Shown here piece by piece: positions 1 to 7,880 of a stretch of 46,876 bases of DNA (position 1 is its first letter; every line of letters starts with the position of its first letter). The position numbers were made by a program, and so were the translations under genes. The notes beneath the pieces are model-generated. The model was not told the origin of the DNA and did not search any database. It was given only the letters and a program-made list of their open reading frames with translations. Source of the stretch: an uncultured bacterium (lineage in GTDB: Bacteria > Bacteroidota > Bacteroidia > Bacteroidales > Bacteroidaceae); assembly GCA_905215555.1 (NCBI GenBank), contig CAJMQU010000034.1, positions 1-46,876 of the forward strand, given 5' to 3'.

Positions 1-948
1 GGCAAAGATACCTTTGGACGGACCGGCAACCCATGTCAATACACCTGCCAGCACACCGAATGCCAATGCAATAGCGATGATCGGTGATAACCAGGAAGCA
101 TGGATATACTTGAAGTAGTTGTCGAAACCAACTAGCAAACTCTGTGTCAGACTGATATCATTAGCCGGGATGATGACACCCAGTGCGAAGGTACCCAACA
201 CGAAAATAATAACTGTGATAGCAGCACCGATAAATACTGCTTTCGGATAGTTCTTGGACGGGTTATCCATATCCTTCACGTGGATACCGCCCATTTCCAT
301 ACCAGCATAAAAGAGGAAGATACTTGCGGCGAGCACGACGTTGTCGAAGTTTGTCAGATCGGGGAAGAAGCTGCTGTGGAAGTCCAGGTTGGAATGTCCG
401 CCACTGGCCAGATAAATGATGCCCAGGATAATCAGCAGGGCTGCCGGTATGATGGTACCGACCATACCGCCCACTTTGGCTACTTTACCTACCCATCCCA
501 TACCTTTCAGTGAGATGAATGTGGCGAGCCAGTAGATGATGAGCACAACGGCGAGCGTGTAGTACTTATTGTTTGCCAGAGACATGTCGTGCACGTCGTT
601 CATGCCGATGAAAGCGATGGAAACGGCACCGAATGTCAATACGGTGGGGTACCAGATGGTACTTTCAATCCATTGCACCCAGATGGCAAGGAAACCGAGC
701 CGTTTGCCGTAGGCTTCGCCCACCCAGCGGAACACACCGCCTTGTTTGTCCTGGAACATAGCAGCCAGTTCCGCAGCGACGAGTGAGGTCGGTATAAGGA
801 ACACGATAGCTGCAAATAAGTAGTAAAAGGCCGAACTCATTCCGTACACGGCCTCGGCAGGTAGTCCGCGTAGAGATACTACTGCCGTTACATTCATGAT
901 TGCGAGGGTGAACACCCCCAACTTCACTGTTTGTTTAATATTTGCCAT
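1..948 (-). CDS. gadC: Glutamate/GABA antiporter GadC, 3' end cut by the window edge
   Basis: This is an APC-superfamily inner-membrane transporter that would exchange external glutamate for internal GABA in acid resistance. The minus-strand frame runs open from ATG at 948 to the window edge (316 codons). It begins MANIKQTVKLGVFTLAIMNV and continues with hydrophobic segments typical of an amino-acid permease, including VVSLRGLPAEAVYG, IWMQWIESTIWYPT and, near the edge, GPSKGIFA, which resembles the GPSKG motif of GadC-type antiporters. About 200 C-terminal residues are missing. The neighbours glsA and gadB supply glutamate and use it to make GABA, which fits GadC better than a general permease. 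The Bacteroides gad cluster is known to combine these activities. Family assignment is firm; the substrate is inferred from context. Confidence 0.9.
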   Translation of the reverse strand, partial: MANIKQTVKLGVFTLAIMNVTAVVSLRGLPAEAVYGMSSAFYYLFAAIVFLIPTSLVAAELAAMFQDKQGGVFRWVGEAYGKRLGFLAIWVQWIESTIWYPTVLTFGAVSIAFIGMNDVHDMSLANNKYYTLAVVLIIYWLATFISLKGMGWVGKVAKVGGMVGTIIPAALLIILGIIYLASGGHSNLDFHSSFFPDLTNFDNVVLAASIFLFYAGMEMGGIHVKDMDNPSKNYPKAVFIGAAITVIIFVLGTFALGVIIPANDISLTQSLLVGFDNYFKYIHASWLSPIIAIALAFGVLAGVLTWVAGPSKGIFA

Positions 949-1289
949 AAGTTAAGGTTTTAGATGAAAAATATGTTTTAAAATCAGTCTCTATAACAAC
1001 ATCCTGGGGGAGTTGTTTTCGGAGCTAAAGTGAAAGTTCGCTTTTTAACACTTAAACAAATGCTATGTTAAAGGCGTTTTAGTAAGCCACGAGCCACAAA
1101 CTGCAGATGCTGTTCGGAGTGACAACCGGGGTTGTGTCGAAAGTCATTTTGTACATTGCGGGTGGATAATCTTTCGCCCTTACACGTATGGTGACAGTGC
1201 TCTTGTAGGGGCAAAAAACTTTCGCTTGCAAACATCACGCAGCATATTTGTAGCTCGCAGCTCTTAACTTCTAATTAATAAATATTATT
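949..1289. other. Intergenic region between divergent gadC and channel gene
   Basis: This 341-nt gap must hold the promoters of gadC (minus) and the channel gene (plus). I see no open frame of interest. A 7-bp inverted repeat, TTTAACA at 1044-1050 and TGTTAAA at 1066-1072, lies on the gadC side and could be an operator or mRNA stem. The stretches near 1087-1104 and 1249-1267 carry weak copies of the 'gagctacgaactac' intergenic motif seen elsewhere in the window. No convincing TTTG-N19/20-TAnnTTTG promoter was found. Confidence 0.5.
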
Positions 1290-2009
1290 ATGAAAATGGC
1301 TCTTTCAGAATTTTCGTTGCAGGAGAAGGGGATTTATGGTGTTTTACACATTATTATCTTGTTGCTCTCGCTGTTTTTGGTGATTAGTATTTCAGTAGAC
1401 ACGTTCAAGGGTATTCCTTTTTATACCCAAACGGTATTTATGAAGGTTCAGTTTGCGGTGTGCTTACTGTTTTTGCTGGACTTTATTTTAGAGTGGTTTT
1501 TAGCGAAGCATAAAGGACGTTATTTTGCCACTCATTTTATTTTCTTATTGGTGGCTATCCCGTACCAGAGTATCATTTCTTGGGTAGGATGGACTTTCTC
1601 TAATGAAATTACTTATCTGTTGCGTTTCATCCCGCTGGTGCGCGGCGGCTATGCAATGGCGATTGTGGTGGGATGGCTGACGTATAATAAGGCTTCCGGA
1701 CTGTTTGTCACTTATCTGACGACTCTGCTTGCCACTGTCTACTTCTCCAGTCTGGCGTTTTATGTCATGGAGCATGGGACGAATACGTTGGTTACCGATT
1801 ATGGAGATGCCTTGTGGTGGGCGTTTATGGATGTGACGACGGTAGGCTCCAATATTATTGCAGTCACAGTGACCGGACGTGTACTGTCTGTTGTATTGGC
1901 TGCACTGGGCATGATGATGTTCCCGATATTTACGGTGTATGTGACTAGCCTTGTACAGAAACGCAATCAGCAGAAAGAAGAATATTATAAGCAGTTGGAT
2001 CTAAAGTGA
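1290..2009 (+). CDS. Voltage-gated-like potassium channel family protein with non-canonical filter
   Basis: A 239-aa membrane protein with several hydrophobic segments in the N-terminal two thirds, then a pore-loop helix and a final transmembrane helix. This is the layout of a six-TM (S1-S6) ion channel subunit. An arginine-containing segment (LLRFIPLVRGG, about residues 110-120) is reminiscent of a minimal S4. The pore loop reads D-V-T-T-V-G-S-N at residues 181-188, where K+ channels usually have TVGYG or TVGFG. The tail is short and charged (QKRNQQKEEYYKQ) with no RCK or cyclic-nucleotide domain. The gene sits among gadC, glsA and gadB; ion channels are known companions of Bacteroides gad genes and may compensate charge during acid stress. 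It is transcribed toward glsA (convergent). Ion selectivity is not certain given the altered filter. Confidence 0.8.
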   Translation: MKMALSEFSLQEKGIYGVLHIIILLLSLFLVISISVDTFKGIPFYTQTVFMKVQFAVCLLFLLDFILEWFLAKHKGRYFATHFIFLLVAIPYQSIISWVGWTFSNEITYLLRFIPLVRGGYAMAIVVGWLTYNKASGLFVTYLTTLLATVYFSSLAFYVMEHGTNTLVTDYGDALWWAFMDVTTVGSNIIAVTVTGRVLSVVLAALGMMMFPIFTVYVTSLVQKRNQQKEEYYKQLDLK

Positions 2010-2085
2010 CGAGCTTTCATGAGAAAGGCGCCATCTATCCTCAACGGACTGATGACGCCTATATTTATGAAAAAGAGAGATTGTT

Positions 2086-3051
2086 TTATTCTACAATGGT
2101 CACACGGTCACCATTGAACACGCCCAAACCTAATTTGTTCATGATGAACTTGATGGCGAGCTGTGCTTTTACAGAATTTCCTGCTTCGTCCAGAGGAGGT
2201 GCGAAGGCAGATGCTCCGAATACTCCGGGCAACACCGCCATTACGCCACCACCTACACCACTCTTGGCAGGTATGCCGGCGGTGTACATCCAGTCGCCCG
2301 AATGTTCGTAGAAACCTACGGTGGAAATCATGGAAGTGATCTTCGGAGCTAGTGAAGCCTCGAAAACTTTCTGTTTCGTAACAGGATTCATACCATTGTT
2401 TGCGATGGTTCCGGCGGCAATGCCCAGTTGCTGTGCGGTGATGCCCAGTGAACACTGACGTGTGTACAAGTCAAGTGCCATGTCCGGATTATCGTAGATG
2501 CGGTTATAGTTCTTCAGCAGCCATGCAATGGAACGGTTATTGAAGTTTGTAGCTGTTTCCGACTTATACAGCTCATCAATCAATTGTGGAGCAGAACCGC
2601 ACAAATCAGTGATATTCTGTACGATAGCTTCCCACTTTTTAGCAGAATCACCTATCGGTGTCACCATAGAACATGCCGAAATGGCACCTGCATTTACCAA
2701 TGGGGTAGATGGGTGGTCATTCTCCAGTAAGATGGCGATGATGGAGTTGAAAGGTAATCCTGTGGCATCCGCACCAATCATGTCGAGCACCTTCTGCGCT
2801 CCATATTGGCGGAGGATAAGGATGGCTGTGTGTACTTTGGAGACGGACTCTATACCGAAACGGTAGTCTGTATCACCTATATTAATAGTTTGCCCGTTCA
2901 TCAGACAAAGGCTGATGCCGAACAGGTTTTTGTCAATGTTGGCAAGGTAGGGGATGTAATCGGCATTTTTTCCTCCTGTGTTGCCCTTCACTTGCTCATA
3001 GGCTTCCTGGGCAACCTCTTTTATTTGAGAGATTGATATCTTTTTATCCAT
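2086..3051 (-). CDS. glsA: Glutaminase A
   Basis: Hydrolyses glutamine to glutamate and ammonia. This feeds glutamate to GadB, and the ammonia itself consumes protons. The 321-aa protein starting at MDKKISISQIKEVA matches the usual length of the serine-dependent glutaminase family. I chose this start over the upstream ATG at 3096 because the extra 15 residues (MSTFPRPLVNSKKKN) are not family-like and fall in an intergenic repeat. The catalytic S-x-x-K is visible as ESVSK (S69, K72). Other family landmarks are NAGAI, SCSMVTPIG and the glycine-rich PAKSGVGGG near the C-terminus. It lies downstream of gadB on the same strand; a 189-nt hairpin-rich gap separates them, so co-transcription may be partial. 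Confidence 0.95.
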   Translation of the reverse strand: MDKKISISQIKEVAQEAYEQVKGNTGGKNADYIPYLANIDKNLFGISLCLMNGQTINIGDTDYRFGIESVSKVHTAILILRQYGAQKVLDMIGADATGLPFNSIIAILLENDHPSTPLVNAGAISACSMVTPIGDSAKKWEAIVQNITDLCGSAPQLIDELYKSETATNFNNRSIAWLLKNYNRIYDNPDMALDLYTRQCSLGITAQQLGIAAGTIANNGMNPVTKQKVFEASLAPKITSMISTVGFYEHSGDWMYTAGIPAKSGVGGGVMAVLPGVFGASAFAPPLDEAGNSVKAQLAIKFIMNKLGLGVFNGDRVTIVE

Positions 3052-3061
3052 ATTTTTCTTT

Positions 3062-3240
3062 TTTGAGTTGACAAGGGGACGAGGGAAAGTTGACAAGTTG
3101 ATGAGTTGACAAGGGGGCGATGGGCTGCGCTATGTAAGCTTGGTGCTGCAAAAACTGTACGCCACCCTATGGCGCAGCCCTCGTCTCCTCGTTCCTTTGT
3201 CTTCTTGTCAATCAGTTCCCTTGTCCCCTCGTTGAATTAA
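3062..3240. repeat. Hairpin-forming intergenic repeat between gadB and glsA
   Basis: The gap holds a short-motif repeat (gttgacaag copies near 3067, 3089 and 3104). On the other side of a central hairpin there are inverted-sense relatives (cttgtca near 3204, cccttgtcccc near 3218). The centre is a perfect 9-bp stem, GGGCTGCGC at 3122-3130 with GCGCAGCCC at 3172-3180. The whole is a large imperfect inverted repeat in the gadB-glsA transcript. It could stabilise mRNA or attenuate transcription. No coding potential is seen. Confidence 0.7.
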
Positions 3241-4677
3241 TTATTTTTTATGACTGCGGCAACCGTGATTGAACACTTTGGTTGCTACCGGCAGGTTCTT
3301 GTCCTGAGCCATGCGGGTAGGAGTGGGGTATTCCAGCTTTTCCAATTCGGCGATAGCATTCTTGATGTCGCCCAGCAACATATCTGCCATATCGCGGCTG
3401 AATCCCTGGCGTACTACCACACGCATTACAACATAGTCTTCCAGTTTTGAAGGTAACGTATAAGCCGGTACCATCCAACCATGCTGCGACAGTTTATCCT
3501 GAAGATCGAACAACGTCCACTTGGCGTTCTTGGCGTACTCCGGTTTCATGTACCAGATGAACAGCGGGTTCACCACATCTTCTGAGTAGTTGACGAACGG
3601 CTTCATTTTAGCGATTTCGTCATGGATATACTTCGCAATGGTCAGCGAATTATACTGTACTTCTTTATATCCTTGGAAGCCCAAGCGAATGAATTGGTAG
3701 TACTGACCTAGGATTTGAGCAGCAGGACGGGAGAAGTTCAAGCCGACCTGAGTAATGTTTGCACCGAGGTAGTTTACGCTGAATGACATTTCTTCGGGCA
3801 GATATTCTTTGCCTTTCCAGCAAACCCAGCCCAGACCCGGATATACCAGGCCGAACTTATGTCCGCTGACGCTGATGGAAAGAACCCACTTCAAGCGGAA
3901 GTCCCACTTCTTTTCAGGGTAGAGGAACGGCAGGATGAAACCGCCGCTGGCAGCATCAACATGGATAGGTATATCATAACCGGTCTTGGCGTTGTAAGCA
4001 TCCAGAGCTTTGTCCAGTGCTTCCACATCGTCGTTCAGTCCGGTCCAGGTCACGCCTTGGATAGGCACGATACAGATGGTGTTTTCGTCACACATCTTCA
4101 GGGCTTCTTCCGGGTCGAGGGTTGTTTTGTCCAATGTCAAAGGCACCTCACGCATTTCAATCTGCCAGAGTTGGGCGAACTTTTCCCATACAACCTGGAA
4201 GCCGGTTGAGATAACGAAATTAGGTTTATCGAACGGTTTGCCTTGAGCTTGGCGTTTTTTGCGCCAACGCAGCCAAGCTGCCACGCCGCCCAACATACAT
4301 GCTTCACTTGAACCAATGGCCAGCGCACCTGTTTTCCAAGTTTCCTTTTCAGGAGAGTTCCACAAGTTTGCTACGATATTGATACATTTTCCGTTCATTA
4401 CAGCGATACGGGGATATTCTGTTTCGTCAATGTAGTTGATGTTGATCGCCTCGTTCATCAGCTTGGTGGCATAGTCGTCCATATAAGTAGTAACGAATGT
4501 AGCCAGGTTCAGACGTGGTTGAGTCTGAGCGAAAGTTTCGTCTTTTACCATCTGATAAGCAATCTCGGGAGTAGTAGGCCCGTCGGGAATCTTCTCTACC
4601 GGAGAGGGTTGCAACATTCTGTTTGATCCAAAAACTTCTGTTTTGGCATCACCTTTTCTGAAATTTACATCTTCCAT
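3241..4677 (-). CDS. gadB: Glutamate decarboxylase (PLP-dependent)
   Basis: Decarboxylates glutamate to GABA with consumption of a cytoplasmic proton. The 478-aa length is close to that of E. coli GadB (466 aa). The pyridoxal-phosphate lysine is in S-G-H-K-F-G (K274), preceded by H-V-D-A-A-S-G-G (D241), both arranged as in group II decarboxylases. The N-terminus (MEDVNFRKGDAKTEVFGSNR) and the ending with HGCRSHKK resemble bacterial GadB, whose C-terminal histidine closes the active site at neutral pH; here H474 may play that role (inference). It is the first gene of the gad set. The 5' leader CTAAACCTAAACTAAAA at 4689-4705 also occurs at 13371-13387. Confidence 0.97.
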   Translation of the reverse strand: MEDVNFRKGDAKTEVFGSNRMLQPSPVEKIPDGPTTPEIAYQMVKDETFAQTQPRLNLATFVTTYMDDYATKLMNEAININYIDETEYPRIAVMNGKCINIVANLWNSPEKETWKTGALAIGSSEACMLGGVAAWLRWRKKRQAQGKPFDKPNFVISTGFQVVWEKFAQLWQIEMREVPLTLDKTTLDPEEALKMCDENTICIVPIQGVTWTGLNDDVEALDKALDAYNAKTGYDIPIHVDAASGGFILPFLYPEKKWDFRLKWVLSISVSGHKFGLVYPGLGWVCWKGKEYLPEEMSFSVNYLGANITQVGLNFSRPAAQILGQYYQFIRLGFQGYKEVQYNSLTIAKYIHDEIAKMKPFVNYSEDVVNPLFIWYMKPEYAKNAKWTLFDLQDKLSQHGWMVPAYTLPSKLEDYVVMRVVVRQGFSRDMADMLLGDIKNAIAELEKLEYPTPTRMAQDKNLPVATKVFNHGCRSHKK

Positions 4678-4881
4678 TTTACTAATTGTTTTAGTTTAGG
4701 TTTAGGCGGCGGGGATTTTCCCCGTCGAATTTCCCACAACAACGGCATTTGCAGAGGAAAGTTCCGGGGTTTTACATATTTTGGCGTTTATTAAACTGTT
4801 ACGAGCTGCGTAGTCGTTTGAACTTTCTCTTTGTGCTTTTGTTTTTCTTGCACTGTTTCAAACCATATAATATTGTATAAT

Positions 4882-6156
4882 ATGAAAATCAATACCGGAC
4901 GGGGGACTATTCCCTTAATTACACTGATTGGCATTTGGTCGATATCTGCATTGACTTCGTTGCCGGGCTTGGCTGTATCTCCCATATTGGGGCAGCTTTC
5001 CACTATTTTCCCGGATGCCACGGAGTTGGATATCCAGATGCTTAGTTCTTTACCTTCGTTATTGATTATACCTTTTATTTTGCTGGCGGGTAAATTGGCT
5101 GAAAAACGTGATTTTGTCCGTTTGCTACGCGCGGGGCTCTGGATGTTTGCCGCGAGTGGGGTGCTGTACCTGTTTTCCACGAAAATGTGGCAACTTGTGG
5201 CAGTCAGTGCCCTGCTGGGAATTGGGGCGGGACTAATCATTCCGCTTTCCACCGGTCTGATTTCCCGTTACTTCACGGGGACTTACCGGGTGAAACAGTT
5301 TGGATACAGTTCCGCTATCACGAATGTTACGTTGGTAGTGGCTACTGCTGTCACGGGTTATCTGGCAGAAGTGAACTGGCATCTGCCTTTTGTTGTCTAT
5401 CTATTGCCTTTGGCATCTATCATACTTACCATTCACTTGAAAGACGGACATACCGACGGAGAAGTGAAAGTTGCCTCACCGGATCAGTCTGCATCAGATA
5501 AGCCCACTTCGAACACGGTCTCATCCAGTACGTCTTCTCCGGCTGCGGATGCTCTCCCGGCTATTTCCGGTAAATATGGCATTCATGTGCATCACTTGTT
5601 GCAACTGATGCTTTTCTACGGTCTCACCACCTACATTGTACTTATTGTGACTTTCAACTTACCGTTTCTGATGGAGGCACACCATTTCTCCAGCGGTAAT
5701 TCGGGTATGATGATTTCACTCTTTTTCCTTGCTATCATGGCGCCCGGTTTCTTCTTGGGCCACGTTGTGAAATTGCTGAAAGAGAAAACGAAGTTCTATA
5801 GTTTGCTGTGTATAGCATTGGGACTGGCGTTGATCTGGATTTCGCCTCGGGAATGGCTGATCATTCCTGGATGTCTTTTAGTGGGATTGGGGTACGGAGT
5901 TATTCAGCCTCTTATATATGATAAGACGGTTGATACGGCCATTCCGCAGAAGACGACGATGGCACTGGCCTTTGTGATGGCGATGAATTACTTGGCCGTC
6001 CTGCTTTGTCCGTTTATCGTCGATTTCTTCCAGTCTTTGTTCCATACCCGTTCACAGGAATTTCCGTTCATCTTCAACCTTTGTGTGACGGTGTTGGCGT
6101 TGCTGTGGGCTTATTATAGGAAGAAAGACTTTCTGTTTGAGGATAAGATGGAATGA
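4882..6156 (+). CDS. Major facilitator superfamily transporter
   Basis: A 424-aa polytopic membrane protein with about 12 predicted transmembrane segments in two halves. They are joined by a charged and Ser-rich central loop (about residues 195-230, with KDGHTDGEVKVASPDQSASD and a Ser/Thr run). The motif LAGKLAEKRDF near residue 70 corresponds to the MFS loop 2-3 motif. The start at MKINTGRGTIPLI (4882) is preferred over ATG at 4831 because the 17 added residues (MCFCFSCTVSNHIILYN) look like translated leader. It is divergent from gadB, and the 204-nt gap must hold both promoters. The substrate is unknown; proximity to the gad genes does not prove a role in acid resistance. Confidence 0.85.
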   Translation: MKINTGRGTIPLITLIGIWSISALTSLPGLAVSPILGQLSTIFPDATELDIQMLSSLPSLLIIPFILLAGKLAEKRDFVRLLRAGLWMFAASGVLYLFSTKMWQLVAVSALLGIGAGLIIPLSTGLISRYFTGTYRVKQFGYSSAITNVTLVVATAVTGYLAEVNWHLPFVVYLLPLASIILTIHLKDGHTDGEVKVASPDQSASDKPTSNTVSSSTSSPAADALPAISGKYGIHVHHLLQLMLFYGLTTYIVLIVTFNLPFLMEAHHFSSGNSGMMISLFFLAIMAPGFFLGHVVKLLKEKTKFYSLLCIALGLALIWISPREWLIIPGCLLVGLGYGVIQPLIYDKTVDTAIPQKTTMALAFVMAMNYLAVLLCPFIVDFFQSLFHTRSQEFPFIFNLCVTVLALLWAYYRKKDFLFEDKME

Positions 6157-6258
6157 TAGGAGTTACGAACCGCACGAGCTACGAACTACAAAGCTGCGAG
6201 AGGTTGCACAATAATGCCGAATGGTACTCGTAGTTTGTAGCCCTGTAGCCCGTAACTA
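6157..6258. terminator. Convergent hairpin terminator region between MFS gene and ald
   Basis: The gap between two convergent genes contains an imperfect inverted repeat. AGTTACG with GAGCTACGAACTACAAAG on the left pairs with CTCGTAGTTTGTAGC and CGTAACT on the right. It could end transcription from both sides. Motifs of the same kind (gctacgagctacaag) occur after the adaptor gene at about 33510. Confidence 0.6.
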
Positions 6259-7365
6259 TTACAGTTCTATTGGTTCATACTTCAGCCCGAATACATCGGC
6301 TACCGCTTTATACGTCACCTGTCCTTCTACCACATTCAGCCCTAATGCCAGTGAGGGATCGTCTTTGCACGCTTTTCGCCAGCCTTTGTTTGCCAATGCC
6401 ACGGTGTAAGGCAGCGTGGCGTTTGTCAGTGCCATGGTGGAGGTGAACGGTACGGCACCCGGAATATTAGCAACGGCATAATGAACGATGCCGTCCACTA
6501 TATACGTCGGTTCGCTGTGCGTGGTCGGGTGGGAGGTTTCAAAGCAGCCGCCCTGGTCGATGGCAACGTCTACGAGGACTGTTCCGGGTTTCATCATTTT
6601 CAGCATCTCTTTGGTGATGAGATGCGGGGCTTTATCACCCGGGATGAGGACGGAACCTATCACGAGGTCTATATTGGGAAGCTCCATCCTGATGTTGTGC
6701 ATGGAGGAATAGAGCGTCTTCACGTTCTTGGGCATCACTTCGCTGAGGTAGCGGAGGCGGGAGAGGTTGATGTCCGTAATCAGGACTTCGGCACCCATTC
6801 CGGCAGCTATCTGTGCGGCATTGGTTCCTACGATGCCCCCACCCAGCACAAGCACCCGTGCGGGGCGTACACCTGTCACGCCTCCCATCAGCTTTCCTTT
6901 TCCGCCTTGGGGCTTTTCGAGGAAGCGGGCACCTACTTGGGTAGCCATGCGTCCCGCCACTTCGCTCATAGGGGTGAGCAACGGCAGCGAGCGGTCTTCT
7001 TTCTCCACGGTTTCGTAAGCAATGCAGATGCCGCCGCTTTCTATCATGGCTTCAGTCAAGATTTTATCGGCAGCAAAGTGGAAGTAGGTAAATACCACCT
7101 GACCTTTTTTAATCAGTTTGTACTCGGGGGCGATAGGTTCTTTCACCTTCACAATCATTTCCGCCGCGGCATACGTCGCTTCGATGGTCGGCAGCATTTT
7201 CGCACCCACTGCTGTGTACTCTTCATCCGCGAAACCGCTGTTTGCACCTGCTGATGCCTGTACATACACTGTATGACCTTGTTTCACCAACTCGGCTACT
7301 CCGGCAGGGGTCATACCTACACGGTTTTCGTTGTTCTTGATTTCTTTAGGTACTCCGATAATCAT
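6259..7365 (-). CDS. ald: Alanine dehydrogenase
   Basis: Interconverts alanine with pyruvate, ammonia and NADH. The protein from MIIGVPKEIKNNENRVGMTP is 368 aa, close to the usual 371. I rejected the upstream ATG at 7470 because the 35 extra residues are not family-like. The pyruvate-binding K75 (VKVKEP) and catalytic H96 (TYFHFAAD) are at the family positions. The Rossmann motif L-G-G-G-I-V-G-T-N-A-A lies near residue 175, and D-x-A-I-D-Q-G-G-C-F-E-T follows near 265. It is a single-gene unit converging on the MFS gene. A role in nitrogen or acid metabolism alongside GlsA is possible but only inferred. Confidence 0.96.
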   Translation of the reverse strand: MIIGVPKEIKNNENRVGMTPAGVAELVKQGHTVYVQASAGANSGFADEEYTAVGAKMLPTIEATYAAAEMIVKVKEPIAPEYKLIKKGQVVFTYFHFAADKILTEAMIESGGICIAYETVEKEDRSLPLLTPMSEVAGRMATQVGARFLEKPQGGKGKLMGGVTGVRPARVLVLGGGIVGTNAAQIAAGMGAEVLITDINLSRLRYLSEVMPKNVKTLYSSMHNIRMELPNIDLVIGSVLIPGDKAPHLITKEMLKMMKPGTVLVDVAIDQGGCFETSHPTTHSEPTYIVDGIVHYAVANIPGAVPFTSTMALTNATLPYTVALANKGWRKACKDDPSLALGLNVVEGQVTYKAVADVFGLKYEPIEL

Positions 7366-7550
7366 AACCTTAACAGTTTTAATTGGGGGGTTAAACATGG
7401 CGCAATGTAGCGAATTATCAGTTTCGGTGTTCATGTGGACAGGGTGTTTTACAACAGTATTTTTATGCAAGTTTTAATCTGAAAACGTCAAGTGTCCGCG
7501 TACTATCAATATTCTCTTCAGAAGGTGGTTATTGTTTGAATATGAAATGA

Positions 7551-7817
7551 TTAATGCCTGTACCAGCCATACTTTTTTTCTGCCACTTTTGCCTTTCCAT
7601 ATTTTAGCAGTTCCTTTTCCGTTTTGTGAAGGCGACGGATGGTGATGATCATGGTGATAAACCCTATAATGATAAGCATTGCTAAAATAGAGAATGCATA
7701 GATAAACATAGTATCGGTCATTGGGCTGTCAGTAATAGGATGGCTTTGGTCGGTTTGCATTGCAAAGATGTCGTTTTTGATGATTTCATCAAATATCTCC
7801 GTGTACAAATATGACAT
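7551..7817 (-). CDS. Small single-TM membrane protein of unknown function
   Basis: An 88-aa frame with one clear transmembrane helix (MFIYAFSILAMLIIIGFITM, about residues 37-56) followed by a basic, Lys-rich tail (IRRLHKTEKELLKYGKAKVAEKKYGWYRH). I do not recognise a family. A later start at M20 or M33 is possible and would drop the N-terminal 20-30 residues, leaving the helix intact. It is divergent from the M23 peptidase gene, whose promoter lies immediately upstream. The positive tail suggests an N-out/C-in orientation. Confidence 0.55.
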   Translation of the reverse strand: MSYLYTEIFDEIIKNDIFAMQTDQSHPITDSPMTDTMFIYAFSILAMLIIIGFITMIITIRRLHKTEKELLKYGKAKVAEKKYGWYRH

Positions 7818-7845
7818 TTCTTGTGGCAGAGATGGGGATATTTTT

Positions 7846-7853
7846 TATCTTTG
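7846..7853 (+). promoter_or_regulatory. Bacteroides-type -7 element (TATCTTTG) for the M23 peptidase gene
   Basis: TATCTTTG matches the TAnnTTTG consensus of the Bacteroides primary sigma factor. A TTG at 7821-7823 lies 22 nt upstream, slightly further than ideal. The start of transcription would be about 7858, giving a 5' leader of roughly 20 nt before ATG 7881. Confidence 0.6.
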
Positions 7854-7880
7854 CCTGCGTTTAAAACTAAGATTACACCT

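Noticed and set aside
6481..7254. A 257-codon plus-strand ORF
   Set aside because: It lies wholly antisense to alanine dehydrogenase, whose catalytic motifs are clear; the translation is low-complexity His/Phe-rich shadow sequence.
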